Shown here one piece after another: positions 20,155 through 28,828 of a stretch of 64,000 bases of DNA. Position numbers and translations under genes: made by a program. Origin of the DNA: Eubacteriaceae bacterium. Its GTDB lineage: Bacteria; Bacillota; Clostridia; Lachnospirales; Lachnospiraceae. The notes beneath the pieces are model-generated. The model saw only the letters and a program-made list of their open reading frames with translations. It was not told the DNA's origin and made no database searches. The stretch covers positions 62,001 through 126,000 of the forward strand of contig CAJSYQ010000002.1 of the NCBI GenBank assembly GCA_910574015.1. Direction: 5' to 3'. Within the stretch, counting starts at the first letter, position 1. Every line of letters begins with the position of its first letter.

Positions 20155-20529
20155 TTGCTATCCGATACGTTGGAAACGCCAGCACTTGATAATCTCTGGG
20201 ATTATCTGAGCCATTTTTACAGCAAAGTCCCTTCATCAGTAAAAGAACAGTTTCTATTTGAAGATTTGGCTGGTATTTATACCGAGAATGGCTCTTCAAA
20301 GCTCTTTGCCGTATGCATCCAATATGCAGACATACCGAGCCTGAGGATTCTTCCAAAGGGAGAATACCTGTGCGCAGACTGCACAGAAGAAAACAGAGAG
20401 GCAGCATTGCATGAATTGATACAGGAGGCAAGGATAACATATTCTATTGAGCCGAAATTTACGATACAGCTTGTGGTTGTATCTGATATCTTGCACTGGG
20501 ATTATCAAATCCAAATCCCCCTATGCTGA
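20155..20529 (+). pseudogene. C-terminal remnant of a MerR-family regulator
   Basis: An open frame of 124 residues (TTG at its nominal start) reads as the effector-binding C-terminal half of a MerR/BmrR-type regulator, including LPKGEYLCADCTEENREA and QLVVVSDILHWDYQIQ. The DNA-binding N-terminal half that every MerR protein needs is absent. The fragment begins right after the tRNA-Trp terminator with no promoter or ribosome site. This looks like a leftover from an insertion or deletion at the tRNA 3' flank. From 20530 to 20720 I see no further coding signal. Confidence 0.6.
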
Positions 20530-20720
20530 TAAACGCTGTCCTGGTATGCGTGTCCCTGATTCTATTTCCGGCAGAAAAATATCCCACCACCGGCACCTTC
20601 GCCAGTGATGGGATACTAAAAGGGGAGGATAAGTATTCAACCTTTCAGTTGAATACAGCAGAGCGGATCAGAGGGGGGATTCTGGCTCCGCCCTGCCGGT
20701 ATTTATATTATTGACTCTTT

Positions 20721-20758
20721 TTTCATTTATATACAAATAAATGAAATTTTTTTATTTT
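20721..20758 (+). terminator. Hairpin terminator between the MerR remnant and the zinc-ribbon gene
   Basis: A perfect ten-base stem TTTCATTTAT / ATAAATGAAA with a six-base loop, followed on the plus strand by TTTTTTTATTTT. It abuts the stop of the convergent gene. Confidence 0.7.
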
Positions 20759-21647
20759 ATTTAATACAGATTTCGGAAACCGTATTTTCCACGCCATTGA
20801 TCTGCAGTCTCACATATACTTTTCCATTTTCAAATTCATGCAGGGGATATGCCAGCGGTTCGGAAAGCTTAGTGACATCTATTGATTTTTTTATCTCTCC
20901 CTGTACCAGCCACAAAACAAGGGCCGCTCCATCCGGTACTGTGCCGCAGGAAATATCCGCGTAAAGCAGTTGGGTGTCTGCGTCTGTAATGGTCATATAC
21001 TGCTCTTTCACAAATCCTTCACTGGCACTTCTAAAATCAAGCTTCCAAACACCATTCAGATACGTATTATAATTCATGCTGATGGTACCTAAGTTCCATA
21101 CCCGGTCATGAGAAGCAGCATTTGTGTTGATACCATCGCCAACGGCCGCACTAACGATAAAACCGGTCAGGCATGCCAGCATAAGCACCATACTCACAAT
21201 ACCAGAAATAATAAATTTTAAGTGATGTGTTCCTTTTCTTTCCATAACACTATGATCCTCCTTTTTGATAAGCGTCCCACATTCCTCACAATAATTCGCC
21301 CTTACTGAAATTCGATGTCCGCAAGCTGGACATATTGTTTTCATTTCTGAACGGCGCAGAAAGTAAATCAGCAATCCGATAAAGGGGGTAGCTATAAAAA
21401 CTACAATCGCCCAGAGTACCGGGTCGTCTCCCCGCCTTTTACAATCCAGATATACCCATGCCGCAAGCAAGGCAGAGGTAATCAGTGCAAAAAGAATAAA
21501 GCAGAGAAGCAGGATGGGAATCAGAATGGGAAGACCGTTGAAGCCGTCGCTTTTCACAAAATAGAAACCGAATCGTAATAGGACCAACAATACGATAACC
21601 GGGATACCAATAAAAAACGCAAGCCTGTTCTTGTTTCCATGTTTCAT
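20757..21647 (-). CDS. Zinc-ribbon membrane protein of an ECF sigma operon
   Basis: A 296-residue protein with three N-terminal membrane helices (~10-95) and a cytoplasmic zinc ribbon (CPACGHRISVRANYCEECG, ~110-130). A fourth helix (~148-170) leads to an extracytoplasmic C-terminal domain of about 125 residues. I do not recognise that domain. It overlaps the preceding gene by four bases, so it is coupled to the sigma-factor operon and may be a signal receiver or an effector. Confidence 0.75.
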   Translation of the reverse strand: MKHGNKNRLAFFIGIPVIVLLVLLRFGFYFVKSDGFNGLPILIPILLLCFILFALITSALLAAWVYLDCKRRGDDPVLWAIVVFIATPFIGLLIYFLRRSEMKTICPACGHRISVRANYCEECGTLIKKEDHSVMERKGTHHLKFIISGIVSMVLMLACLTGFIVSAAVGDGINTNAASHDRVWNLGTISMNYNTYLNGVWKLDFRSASEGFVKEQYMTITDADTQLLYADISCGTVPDGAALVLWLVQGEIKKSIDVTKLSEPLAYPLHEFENGKVYVRLQINGVENTVSEICIK

Positions 21648-22021
21648 GCCAATACACCTCTTTTCTCAATACGGATCGTGATGTCCTCTTTTATGTTTGT
21701 TCTCTTTGCGCCCACTATGGTGAGCAGTATGCCGGCCAAGCCGGCATATAGGCAGACACCCGCCGCAAAGTAGGACAAATAAATATTCTCAACCATTATC
21801 AGAGCAAAAACAGCCAGCAAAGAAAAAGTGATCAAATTCAACACCATCGGCAAATACCAAATTGATAATTTTCGCACGGCAGGCTGCCTTCGCAGGACGG
21901 CTTCCTGTTGATAGAGAGCCGCTTTGAGTTTATGATTCAGTTCCGGGGCGGGAACATCCGTTATTTTCATAGAAGCCCGGATCACTTTTTCTATTTCCAT
22001 ATTAGAACGATCATCTTTCAT
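21644..22021 (-). CDS. Small membrane protein, probable anti-sigma factor
   Basis: A 125-residue protein: a cytoplasmic N-terminal ~60 residues (IEKVIRASMKITDVPAPELN), then two membrane helices (~62-82 and ~85-105) and a short tail. Position directly behind an ECF sigma gene with an 11-bp overlap suggests it binds and holds the sigma factor. That role is inferred from context, since no zinc anti-sigma motif is visible. The ATG at 22021 has GGAGG nine nt before it. Confidence 0.65.
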   Translation of the reverse strand: MKDDRSNMEIEKVIRASMKITDVPAPELNHKLKAALYQQEAVLRRQPAVRKLSIWYLPMVLNLITFSLLAVFALIMVENIYLSYFAAGVCLYAGLAGILLTIVGAKRTNIKEDITIRIEKRGVLA

Positions 22022-22535
22022 AACCAGCATCCTCCAATCTCTTTCTTATTAAGCTTCTTCCCTTGAACAATCGACTTTTCACGGTACCAGGCGGTTTCTT
22101 TATAAGAGCCGCGATCTCCTCTATGGAGCGATCGGAAAGATAGAATAATATCAGTGGCACTCGAAACTTTTCCGGGAGTGTTTGAATGATCTGACGGACT
22201 TCTATCATCAATTCTTTCTGAAGATAGCCCTCTTCAATACTTTCTTCGGAATGCAGTACCATTTCCATTTCACCATCAAAATTGCTGCAGGGAGCAATCG
22301 TGCTTCGGCGTGCCTGTTTTCTTCTGTCACTTTTCCAAAGATTATGAGCGAGAGAAAAAAACAACGCTTTGGGGTTTCTCTCCCAGTCAAGCGTCCATTC
22401 CGATTCTAACGCCTTTAGGAAGGTTTGTTGATATAAATCCTCGGCATCCGCCTTATCCGCACAGAGTTTTAGACAGAATCTATATATATCTGTACCGAAT
22501 CCATCTATGCATTTCTCTATTTCTCGTGCCTTCAC
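22011..22535 (-). CDS. ECF-type RNA polymerase sigma factor
   Basis: A 174-residue sigma-70 family protein. Region 2 contains FCLKLCADKADAEDLYQQTF and the region-4 helix-turn-helix is DRSIEEIAALIKKPPGTVKS. It lacks regions 1 and 3, as ECF factors do. It starts at a GTG with GGGAGGTG upstream. It leads a three-gene overlapping operon with two membrane proteins. A candidate self-regulated ECF promoter is at 22565-22592. Confidence 0.92.
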   Translation of the reverse strand: MKAREIEKCIDGFGTDIYRFCLKLCADKADAEDLYQQTFLKALESEWTLDWERNPKALFFSLAHNLWKSDRRKQARRSTIAPCSNFDGEMEMVLHSEESIEEGYLQKELMIEVRQIIQTLPEKFRVPLILFYLSDRSIEEIAALIKKPPGTVKSRLFKGRSLIRKRLEDAGYER

Positions 22536-22564
22536 TGTTTCACCTCCCTTGCCTGTTCACCCTA

Positions 22565-22592
22565 TATTCGTCATAACCCTGCAGGAGGTTCA
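22565..22592 (-). promoter_or_regulatory. Candidate ECF-type promoter of the sigma operon
   Basis: On the minus strand TGAACC, 16 nt and CGAATA precede the sigma gene by about 30 nt. The shape fits TGAAAC-N16-CGTA type ECF promoters, so autoregulation is plausible. Confidence 0.45.
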
Positions 22593-22599
22593 TTTTTGA

Positions 22600-22634
22600 T
22601 GAAAAGAAAAACGACAGAGCTTTGACCCTCTGCC
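22600..22634 (-). terminator. Terminator of the chemoreceptor gene
   Basis: GGCAGAG pairs with CTCTGTC on the minus strand and is followed by GTTTTTCTTTT, 23 nt after the chemoreceptor stop. Confidence 0.7.
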
Positions 22635-22656
22635 GCCATACCGCTATGGGCATATA

Positions 22657-24243
22657 TTATAAATTTGCAAATTTATCCGTCTGCTCCTGCAATTCTACCA
22701 CAATCTCCTGATTGATGTCCATGCGGTTGGTGATGTCCGACATATTGCCAGCAAGACTCTGGGTGCTGTCCGCAACGCCTGTAATGCCGGCAGCACTGTT
22801 GTCCATGGATTGGGTAATTTTCTCGATGGAGGATGCTATTTCATTCATGGAATTTCTCAGGCGCTCGGTCCTGCTGTTAAATTCAGCCATAACCTGTTCA
22901 ATATAATCCGCATCCTGTTTATATTGTTTTCCCGACTCAACAAATTCCTGGAACTCAGACAAGATCGATCCATTTAAGTAACCCGCCAGATCCTGGGCAT
23001 GCTCTGACAAATTGTACACCGCTCCTGTCACAACCTTATTGATCTCCTGTATCCGCCCGGCGGTATCTCCACAGCAGTTGGCGAGTTCGCGAATGTTGCC
23101 GGCAAGAACCCCAAAGCCTTTCCCTGCCGCGCCAGCCTGTGCCGCCTCAAGAGAAGCGTTCAGTGCGATCAGATTTGTCGAATCCGCTATTGACATAATA
23201 TCCTTGGTCAGCGTATTGATCTGATCCACACTCCGGCTCTTCTCTATGGCTTCCTCCAGCAGTGTTGAAATTTCCGCAGCCTTTGCCCTGATGGAATCCA
23301 TATTGTTCTGTGCCGACTGCTCCATCTCGCCGGCCCGTATCTTCATGGCGGAGGAATAATCCCGAATCGCACCGCATTCCTCTGCCATATCATTTACATC
23401 CTCCTTTATATCCGCCGCACTCTTATTAATGACAGATGCATTTCCCGCCACATCCTGCATGGTTCCAGACAGAGACTGTGCCAGGGAATACAGTTCCCTG
23501 GTACTTTTGTTGGACGTTCTTGTCCGGTTTAGAACTTCACCAGTCACATGATTTATCCGGTCAGAGCTACCCTGCAGGGTATATATAATGCCATGGATCG
23601 GCCGGATCACATACTTCAGGATAATACTGATAGCAGCCATCACCAATAATATCCCAATCACAATCGACAGAATGCTGGTAATCAGAGAGGATACATAGAC
23701 CTGGGAAAGGCGGTTTCTGGCCTGCGCGGCCTGTTTCTTAATATAGGAATCCAGATCATTGATATTATTCTCAAGGGCTGCGGCAAAGGATGCCACATCT
23801 CCATTTGCATAGTTGTAGGCATCCTGGGTTTTGCTGTCCGCACTGGCACAGACGAGAAAGACCAGTGAGTGCCTGAAGGAATCATAATTATCAAGGAGCT
23901 GCTGAAAGACCGTTTCCTCCTCTCCTGTGATGTACTTCCTAAAACCCTCGAGATTTTCTTCAAGGACAGCCTCTTCCGCTTTTATTTTCTTCACTTCCTG
24001 TATCATGGTCTGATAATCGGCAGCTACAATATGAGAGAGCGCCATTTTATGTGTATTCGTAATGGAACGTCTGATCTCTTCCAGCTTTGCCGCCCCCGTC
24101 ATATAATTATCCACGATATCTGACGCATTTGCATTTACATTATGAATGCTGAAAACCGACAGAATATTGGATATCAGCGCCACAACTCCCAGCAGGATAA
24201 CTGGCAGGATTAAGCGGTGTTTGATTCTTAACTTATTCTTCAT
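22657..24243 (-). CDS. Methyl-accepting chemotaxis protein
   Basis: A 528-residue chemoreceptor. One membrane helix (~13-33), a four-helix-bundle extracellular domain (~35-185), a second helix (~187-210), a HAMP-like junction and a long signalling coiled coil follow. The hairpin tip (STNLIALNASLEAAQAGAAGKGF) keeps the core of the kinase-contacting motif but departs from the common EAARAGEAGRGFAVVA form (Gln-Ala-Gly-Ala-Ala and GVLAGNIREL). It is 31 nt downstream of a solute-binding lipoprotein on the same strand. No che genes are near. Confidence 0.9.
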   Translation of the reverse strand: MKNKLRIKHRLILPVILLGVVALISNILSVFSIHNVNANASDIVDNYMTGAAKLEEIRRSITNTHKMALSHIVAADYQTMIQEVKKIKAEEAVLEENLEGFRKYITGEEETVFQQLLDNYDSFRHSLVFLVCASADSKTQDAYNYANGDVASFAAALENNINDLDSYIKKQAAQARNRLSQVYVSSLITSILSIVIGILLVMAAISIILKYVIRPIHGIIYTLQGSSDRINHVTGEVLNRTRTSNKSTRELYSLAQSLSGTMQDVAGNASVINKSAADIKEDVNDMAEECGAIRDYSSAMKIRAGEMEQSAQNNMDSIRAKAAEISTLLEEAIEKSRSVDQINTLTKDIMSIADSTNLIALNASLEAAQAGAAGKGFGVLAGNIRELANCCGDTAGRIQEINKVVTGAVYNLSEHAQDLAGYLNGSILSEFQEFVESGKQYKQDADYIEQVMAEFNSRTERLRNSMNEIASSIEKITQSMDNSAAGITGVADSTQSLAGNMSDITNRMDINQEIVVELQEQTDKFANL

Positions 24244-24274
24244 GATGTACCCCCCTGTTCCATGTTATTGCAAA

Positions 24275-25519
24275 CTATCTTTCCATAATCTTCTCTGTCA
24301 TCTTATCCATCTGCTGCTGCAGGCTTTTTCCCGAAGGATTGCCGGCCGCCAGATTTTTTGCAAAATCCGCTACCGGATCCCAGTACTTTCCTCCCACCCG
24401 CTGCAGCTGGGAAAATTCAGACTGTTCCAGCAGGGCGTTGATGGCCGGCGAATCCCGAACAGCCGATGTCTCCGACGCCCTGATATTGGCAGGCCCCTGC
24501 CCGCGTTCCTGAAAGCGGAGAGCCTGGTTCTCCTCGTTTGTAATCCATTCAGCCAGCCTGGAGGCCCACTGATACTGTTTCGAGTAGGCATTTACACCAA
24601 TCAGCTTACATCCTGAAAAGGACGCCATCTGTATCTTCTGCCCCGCACATGTATAGACCGGCAGCTTGGCAGCTCCCATATTCTTGCCCCAGGCTTTCTT
24701 AATGGCCACCGCATTCCATATGCCGCTGATGCCGGCGATGACAGAGCCATCCTTTACCCCCTCCACAAACTCTGTATCCGTCTTGTTGGAAAACCCGCTG
24801 CTCTTGGCAATTCTCAGCATTGCTTCTGCAACATCCACCCCTTTTACTTTTCCCTTCCGGCTGTTCCATGTACAATAATTTGTGATGCCATCATCATTTA
24901 ATCCTACCTTAAGACCGGTATTACCAAAAAACGAATACACATACCATGCCGACGACCAGTCCATCGTCAGCTTTTTTCTATGTTCTGCCGCTATCTGCAG
25001 CATCTTTTCCAGTGTCCTTACATCTTCCTCGGAGAAATATTTTTTATTGTAATACATAAAATATCCGTTGTCAGCGGTAAGGGGATAGGCATATAGATCA
25101 TCCCCCACTGAGGCGGCCGACACGGCAGCGGACAAATTCTGCTCCCGGATCTGGGCAGCGTTTTCTACAGGATTTAATGCACCAGCAGCCGCCAGGGCAT
25201 TCAACTGGTCATCGGCAAAGGTAAACACATCCGCCCCCTCTTCCAGACCACCGATCAGCTTATCCTTGCAATTGGACTCCCCCTGGACGGCAAAGGTAAT
25301 ATTGAAATCTGCCTGTCCCTGATATTCACGTTCGAAGCTGCGGATAATCTGGTTCATAAGTTTTTCATCCTCTTCTCCGCCCCATACAACCAGATCGACT
25401 GTGCCTGACACGGCCCCGCCTGTACTGTTTGTTGTATTACTGCTCCCGCCGCCGGCACAGCCGGCTATAAAAATAGCACATAAAATCGCTGCTAAGAATA
25501 AATAAATCCGTGTCTTCAT
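24275..25519 (-). CDS. ABC-type extracellular solute-binding lipoprotein
   Basis: A 414-residue exported lipoprotein of the maltose/sugar-binding fold. The lipobox is FIAGC near residue 19, followed by a Gly/Ser/Thr spacer. VDLVVWGGEEDEKLMNQI and the WASRLAEWITNEENQALRF region are typical of the family. No permease or ATPase gene is adjacent; instead it precedes a chemoreceptor. A role in presenting a ligand to that receptor is therefore likely (inference). The ATG at 25519 has GAGGG five nt upstream; the longer reading to 25552 would spoil the signal peptide. Confidence 0.88.
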   Translation of the reverse strand: MKTRIYLFLAAILCAIFIAGCAGGGSSNTTNSTGGAVSGTVDLVVWGGEEDEKLMNQIIRSFEREYQGQADFNITFAVQGESNCKDKLIGGLEEGADVFTFADDQLNALAAAGALNPVENAAQIREQNLSAAVSAASVGDDLYAYPLTADNGYFMYYNKKYFSEEDVRTLEKMLQIAAEHRKKLTMDWSSAWYVYSFFGNTGLKVGLNDDGITNYCTWNSRKGKVKGVDVAEAMLRIAKSSGFSNKTDTEFVEGVKDGSVIAGISGIWNAVAIKKAWGKNMGAAKLPVYTCAGQKIQMASFSGCKLIGVNAYSKQYQWASRLAEWITNEENQALRFQERGQGPANIRASETSAVRDSPAINALLEQSEFSQLQRVGGKYWDPVADFAKNLAAGNPSGKSLQQQMDKMTEKIMER

Positions 25520-25560
25520 ATTTTCCCTCTTTTCTGCGCTGCTTTTATGCATAACAATGT

Positions 25561-25586
25561 CTGTGACAGGCAGCGCACAGTCACAG
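25561..25586. promoter_or_regulatory. Interrupted palindrome upstream of the solute-binding protein gene
   Basis: CTGTGAC and GTCACAG are separated by 12 bases, about 40 nt before the lipoprotein start codon. The position suits a repressor or activator site; the factor is unknown. Confidence 0.4.
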
Positions 25587-25691
25587 GCCCGTTTTGCTTA
25601 CTGCAATAATCGGGGAATATCCCGCCATTATTTTAGCATTTATTATGTAAATTATCAATCCATGAAAAAGATCAAAAATGAAATATTATTT

Positions 25692-25720
25692 TTGCTTTTT
25701 TATAAAAAATATGATATAGT
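25692..25720 (+). promoter_or_regulatory. Promoter of the SEC-C gene
   Basis: TTGCTT, 17 nt and TATAGT lie 54 nt before the start codon. Confidence 0.65.
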
Positions 25721-25774
25721 TTATACGATTGCATACTAAAACTATATGTGTTTACTTACAGGAGGATTACGAAC

Positions 25775-26281
25775 ATGGCATTGTTACAGGAGTGGCGTGA
25801 CTACGCATACAGTGACGAAATGCAGAATTCCAAAGAGGGCGAGAAGCTCTGGCAGAATTACTTCACCCTGGAAAAGGGAATTTACGAGCAGCTTTTGTCA
25901 GACCCTTCTAATGTTGTGGAGGGTACTGTTGAAGAATTGGCTGCAAAATATGATGTACCGCTTTCCATGATGGTAGGTTTTCTGGATGGCATCAATGATA
26001 GTCTGCGGATGGAAAATCCTATTGACACCATGGAGAAGGATACGTTAGTCCGGATCGACATTGACCCGGAAAAGCTCTATTATAATATGGTGGAGTGCAA
26101 AGCGGAATGGCTCTACACGCTTCCCCAGTGGGATGAGATCCTGACTGCAGAACGCCGGAAGGAGTTGTATAAAGAGCAGAAAAATTCCGGCACGATCCAC
26201 AACGAAAACCGCAAGGTGGGACGCAACGATCCCTGTCCATGCGGCAGCGGCAAGAAATATAAACAGTGCTGCGGACGCTGA
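25775..26281 (+). CDS. SEC-C zinc-motif protein
   Basis: A 168-residue protein of unknown cellular role. The last 24 residues form the SEC-C metal-binding motif ([19 protein letters not shown]), as at the tail of SecA. The rest is acidic and helical (~1-130). The ATG at 25775 is chosen because GGAGG sits nine nt upstream, inside a longer frame. It is a single-gene unit with its own promoter and terminator. Confidence 0.85.
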   Translation: MALLQEWRDYAYSDEMQNSKEGEKLWQNYFTLEKGIYEQLLSDPSNVVEGTVEELAAKYDVPLSMMVGFLDGINDSLRMENPIDTMEKDTLVRIDIDPEKLYYNMVECKAEWLYTLPQWDEILTAERRKELYKEQKNSGTIHNENRKVGRNDPCPCGSGKKYKQCCGR

Positions 26282-26295
26282 GCGACGCAGACCAG

Positions 26296-26352
26296 GAATC
26301 CCGGCAGAAAGTCCATGATCAAGGATCACCACTTTCTCCGGGATTCTTTTTA
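26296..26352 (+). terminator. Terminator of the SEC-C gene
   Basis: GAATCCCGG and CCGGGATTC form the base of a long stem, extended by AGAAAGT / ACTTTCT, and TTTTTAATT follows. The aroK stop codon of the opposite strand lies in the loop. Confidence 0.85.
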
Positions 26353-26846
26353 ATTATTTTCCATATTGCTTCCACCGTGTCCTCTGCATTCTCTTCCATC
26401 GGAACAATAAAATCTGCATATTTCCGGTACAGCGGCAGTCTCTCCTGGCAGATCCCCTCCAGGCTCTGCCCCGGCGCAAAGGCAATCCCGCGGCTCCGGA
26501 TATTCGTGATACGTCTCTGAAGCTCCGTCAGGGGCACATCAAGAAAGAAGATCCGGGAAGTCTCACGAAGATATGCCATTGCCTCCGGCTCCAGCACCAC
26601 ACTTCCTCCGGTGGCGATCACCCCCTGCCGGATCTTTATACCGCGCACCGTTTCGCTCTCCTGGTCCAGAAAAAAGGCAAGACCGTCCTGGTCCAGTATC
26701 TCCTGCAGCTTCTTCCCCGTCCGCTGCATCAGCTCCAGATCGGTGTCAACAAAGGCCATTCCCAACGCCTTCGCCAGCAGTACCCCCACCGTCGATTTAC
26801 CGGAACCCGGCATTCCGATCAGAACAATGTTTCCTCTCTTATTCAT
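26319..26846 (-). CDS. aroK: Shikimate kinase
   Basis: A 175-residue P-loop kinase that phosphorylates shikimate in aromatic amino-acid synthesis. The Walker A is GMPGSGKST, the substrate Asp is in VDTDLEL, and ATGGS is the glycine motif that binds shikimate. RLPLYRKYADF is the LID-following helix. Its start overlaps the end of metF by eight bases. Its last bases lie in the hairpin of the opposing terminator. Confidence 0.93.
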   Translation of the reverse strand: MNKRGNIVLIGMPGSGKSTVGVLLAKALGMAFVDTDLELMQRTGKKLQEILDQDGLAFFLDQESETVRGIKIRQGVIATGGSVVLEPEAMAYLRETSRIFFLDVPLTELQRRITNIRSRGIAFAPGQSLEGICQERLPLYRKYADFIVPMEENAEDTVEAIWKIIKKNPGESGDP

Positions 26847-27690
26847 AAACCGCCTTCGCTATCTCTACCTTATTCATGGAGTACAGGTGGATACCGTCCA
26901 CCCCGTGTTCAAGCAGCACTTTCATCTGTTCTTTTGTATAATCCAGACCGGCCTTTCTGAGTTCCGCAGGATCATGCCGGTATCTCTCGATACGGTCAGC
27001 CAGTTCTTTGGGGATCTTCGTCCCCGACATCCGAACGATATTTTCCACCTGCCCGGCCGATGTCACCGGCATCAGCCCCGGCAGTACTGGGACTTCAATC
27101 CCCGCCTTTCTTACCTCATCCAGAAAATAAAAAAAGGTATCATTATCATAGAAAAGCTGGGTGATGAGAAAGTCCACCCCTTTATTCACCTTTATCTTGA
27201 GATGAGCTATGTCCTCCCTGAGATCCGCTGCTTCCTGATGTACTTCCGGGTAGCAGGCCGCCGCAATGCTGAAATCATAGGCGGCCTTCACATCCGAGAT
27301 AAGATCGGATGCATATTCATAATACCTTGCGGCAAACTGTTCCTCACTCATCCACTGGGGCTGGTCGCCCCGCAGCGGCAGCAGATTGCGGATGCCGTTG
27401 CGGTACAGGTTCGTGAGAAAATTATCTAAGAACAGCTTGTCCGGGATAGCGGCGCAGGTCAGGTGTGTCAGCGCCTCTATCCCGCACTGATTCTGGATAT
27501 AGGAGGCGATGGCAAATGAATTCTCTGCCGTATTTCCCCCGGCGCCGTAGGTCACGCTGATAAAGCTTGGGTGCAGCGCCTTAAACTGATCCAGCGCCTC
27601 ATAGATCACTTTTACATCAGCATCCTTTTTGGGTGGAAAAACCTCCAGGGAATAGGTGGGTCTGTTTTTATGAAATAAATCTTTGATCAT
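26839..27690 (-). CDS. metF: Methylenetetrahydrofolate reductase
   Basis: A 283-residue TIM-barrel flavoenzyme that makes 5-methyl-THF. SLEVFPPK holds the catalytic Glu, SVTYGAGG and LPLRGDQP are FAD/folate segments, and FLITQLFYDND and PGLMPV are family-typical. The ATG at 27690 has GGAGA nine nt upstream. It lies between pta and aroK. No SAM riboswitch is visible upstream. Confidence 0.93.
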   Translation of the reverse strand: MIKDLFHKNRPTYSLEVFPPKKDADVKVIYEALDQFKALHPSFISVTYGAGGNTAENSFAIASYIQNQCGIEALTHLTCAAIPDKLFLDNFLTNLYRNGIRNLLPLRGDQPQWMSEEQFAARYYEYASDLISDVKAAYDFSIAAACYPEVHQEAADLREDIAHLKIKVNKGVDFLITQLFYDNDTFFYFLDEVRKAGIEVPVLPGLMPVTSAGQVENIVRMSGTKIPKELADRIERYRHDPAELRKAGLDYTKEQMKVLLEHGVDGIHLYSMNKVEIAKAVYE

Positions 27691-27730
27691 TGGTTTCTCT
27701 CCATTTTTGTATTTGGACTGACAGGCCGGA

Positions 27731-28705
27731 TCATGCAAGCGCCGCTGTGACGATGGCCATGGAATATACCTCGGAGGCGTTGCATCCACGGGAGAGGTCA
27801 TTGATCGGTGCATTCAGTCCCAGCATAATAGGCCCATAAGCCTCGAAGCCGCCCAGTCGCTGTGCAATCTTATATCCGATATTACCGGCATTGATATCCG
27901 GGAAGATAAAGGTATTTACCTGTCCTCCGATCTCACTGTCTGGACATTTTGTCCGGGCCACACGCGGGGACACGGCAGCGTCAAACTGGACCTCACCGAT
28001 AATGGGAAGATTGGGAGCTGCCTCCTTTGTCTTCCGGGCGGCATTCCGCATCTTGTCCACATCCTCACCGCTCCCGGAACCAAAAGTAGAATAACTCAGG
28101 AAGCCCACCTTCGGATCGATGCCGAATATCTTGGCGCACCTTGTACACTCCAGCGCGATCTCCACCAGTTCATCTTCGTTTGGATGGATATTGATGGCGC
28201 AGTCCCCCATGGCCAGAACAGTGTTGCCGCCGGCAGATTCCTTCACCAGGATATAACAAGAGGACACGATCTTATTTTCCGGTTTTGTCTTAATGATCTG
28301 CAGCGCCGGTCTCACCGTATCCGCCGTAGAATAGGTAGCACCGCCCAGCAGGGCATCCGCCTTCCCCATCTTCACCAGCATGGTGCCAAAATAATTGGCC
28401 TGCAGGCAGGTAGCTTTCGCCTTCTCTAGTGTCATTCCCTTATTCTTCCGTATCTCATACAGGCACTGGGCCATCTCATCGATTTCCCCATATTCCGCGG
28501 GGTCGAGGATCTCGGCACCCCGGATATTAAAGCCGCTCTCTTCTGCAGACACAGCAATCTCGTCTTTATTTCCAATCAGTATGGGCGACAGGAAAGTACT
28601 GGCCAGCAGTCGGGAGGATGCCTCCAGAATGCGGGGATCGCTTCCCTCTGTAAATACGATCTTCTTCGGATTCTCTTTTAGAATACTGATTAATTTCCCA
28701 AACAT
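27731..28705 (-). CDS. pta: Phosphate acetyltransferase
   Basis: A 324-residue enzyme that converts acetyl-CoA and phosphate to acetyl phosphate and CoA. Family segments include FTEGSDPRILEA, ADALLGGATYSTADT, MGDCAIN, and GEVQFDAAVSPRVA with the catalytic Ser/Arg region. Length matches the short, regulatory-domain-free type. No ackA is adjacent. GGAGGAAGG precedes the chosen ATG. The promoter is at 28743-28770. Confidence 0.93.
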   Translation of the reverse strand: MFGKLISILKENPKKIVFTEGSDPRILEASSRLLASTFLSPILIGNKDEIAVSAEESGFNIRGAEILDPAEYGEIDEMAQCLYEIRKNKGMTLEKAKATCLQANYFGTMLVKMGKADALLGGATYSTADTVRPALQIIKTKPENKIVSSCYILVKESAGGNTVLAMGDCAINIHPNEDELVEIALECTRCAKIFGIDPKVGFLSYSTFGSGSGEDVDKMRNAARKTKEAAPNLPIIGEVQFDAAVSPRVARTKCPDSEIGGQVNTFIFPDINAGNIGYKIAQRLGGFEAYGPIMLGLNAPINDLSRGCNASEVYSMAIVTAALA

Positions 28706-28742
28706 AGTAACCCTTCCTCCTACAATTAAATTTGATATTTCC

Positions 28743-28770
28743 ATCATATCATTATTTGAAAAATTTACAA
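28743..28770 (-). promoter_or_regulatory. Promoter of pta
   Basis: TTGTAA, 16 nt and TATGAT, 38 nt before the pta start codon. Confidence 0.65.
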
Positions 28771-28828
28771 GGGGATACCTCTTCTTTTTTGCAAGATTCC
28801 AGCGGCCCGGCAGCATTTCCCGCTGACA

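Noticed and set aside
20523-20714. 63-codon frame after the MerR remnant
   Set aside because: No ribosome site, no similarity, and it ends at the terminator; probably chance.
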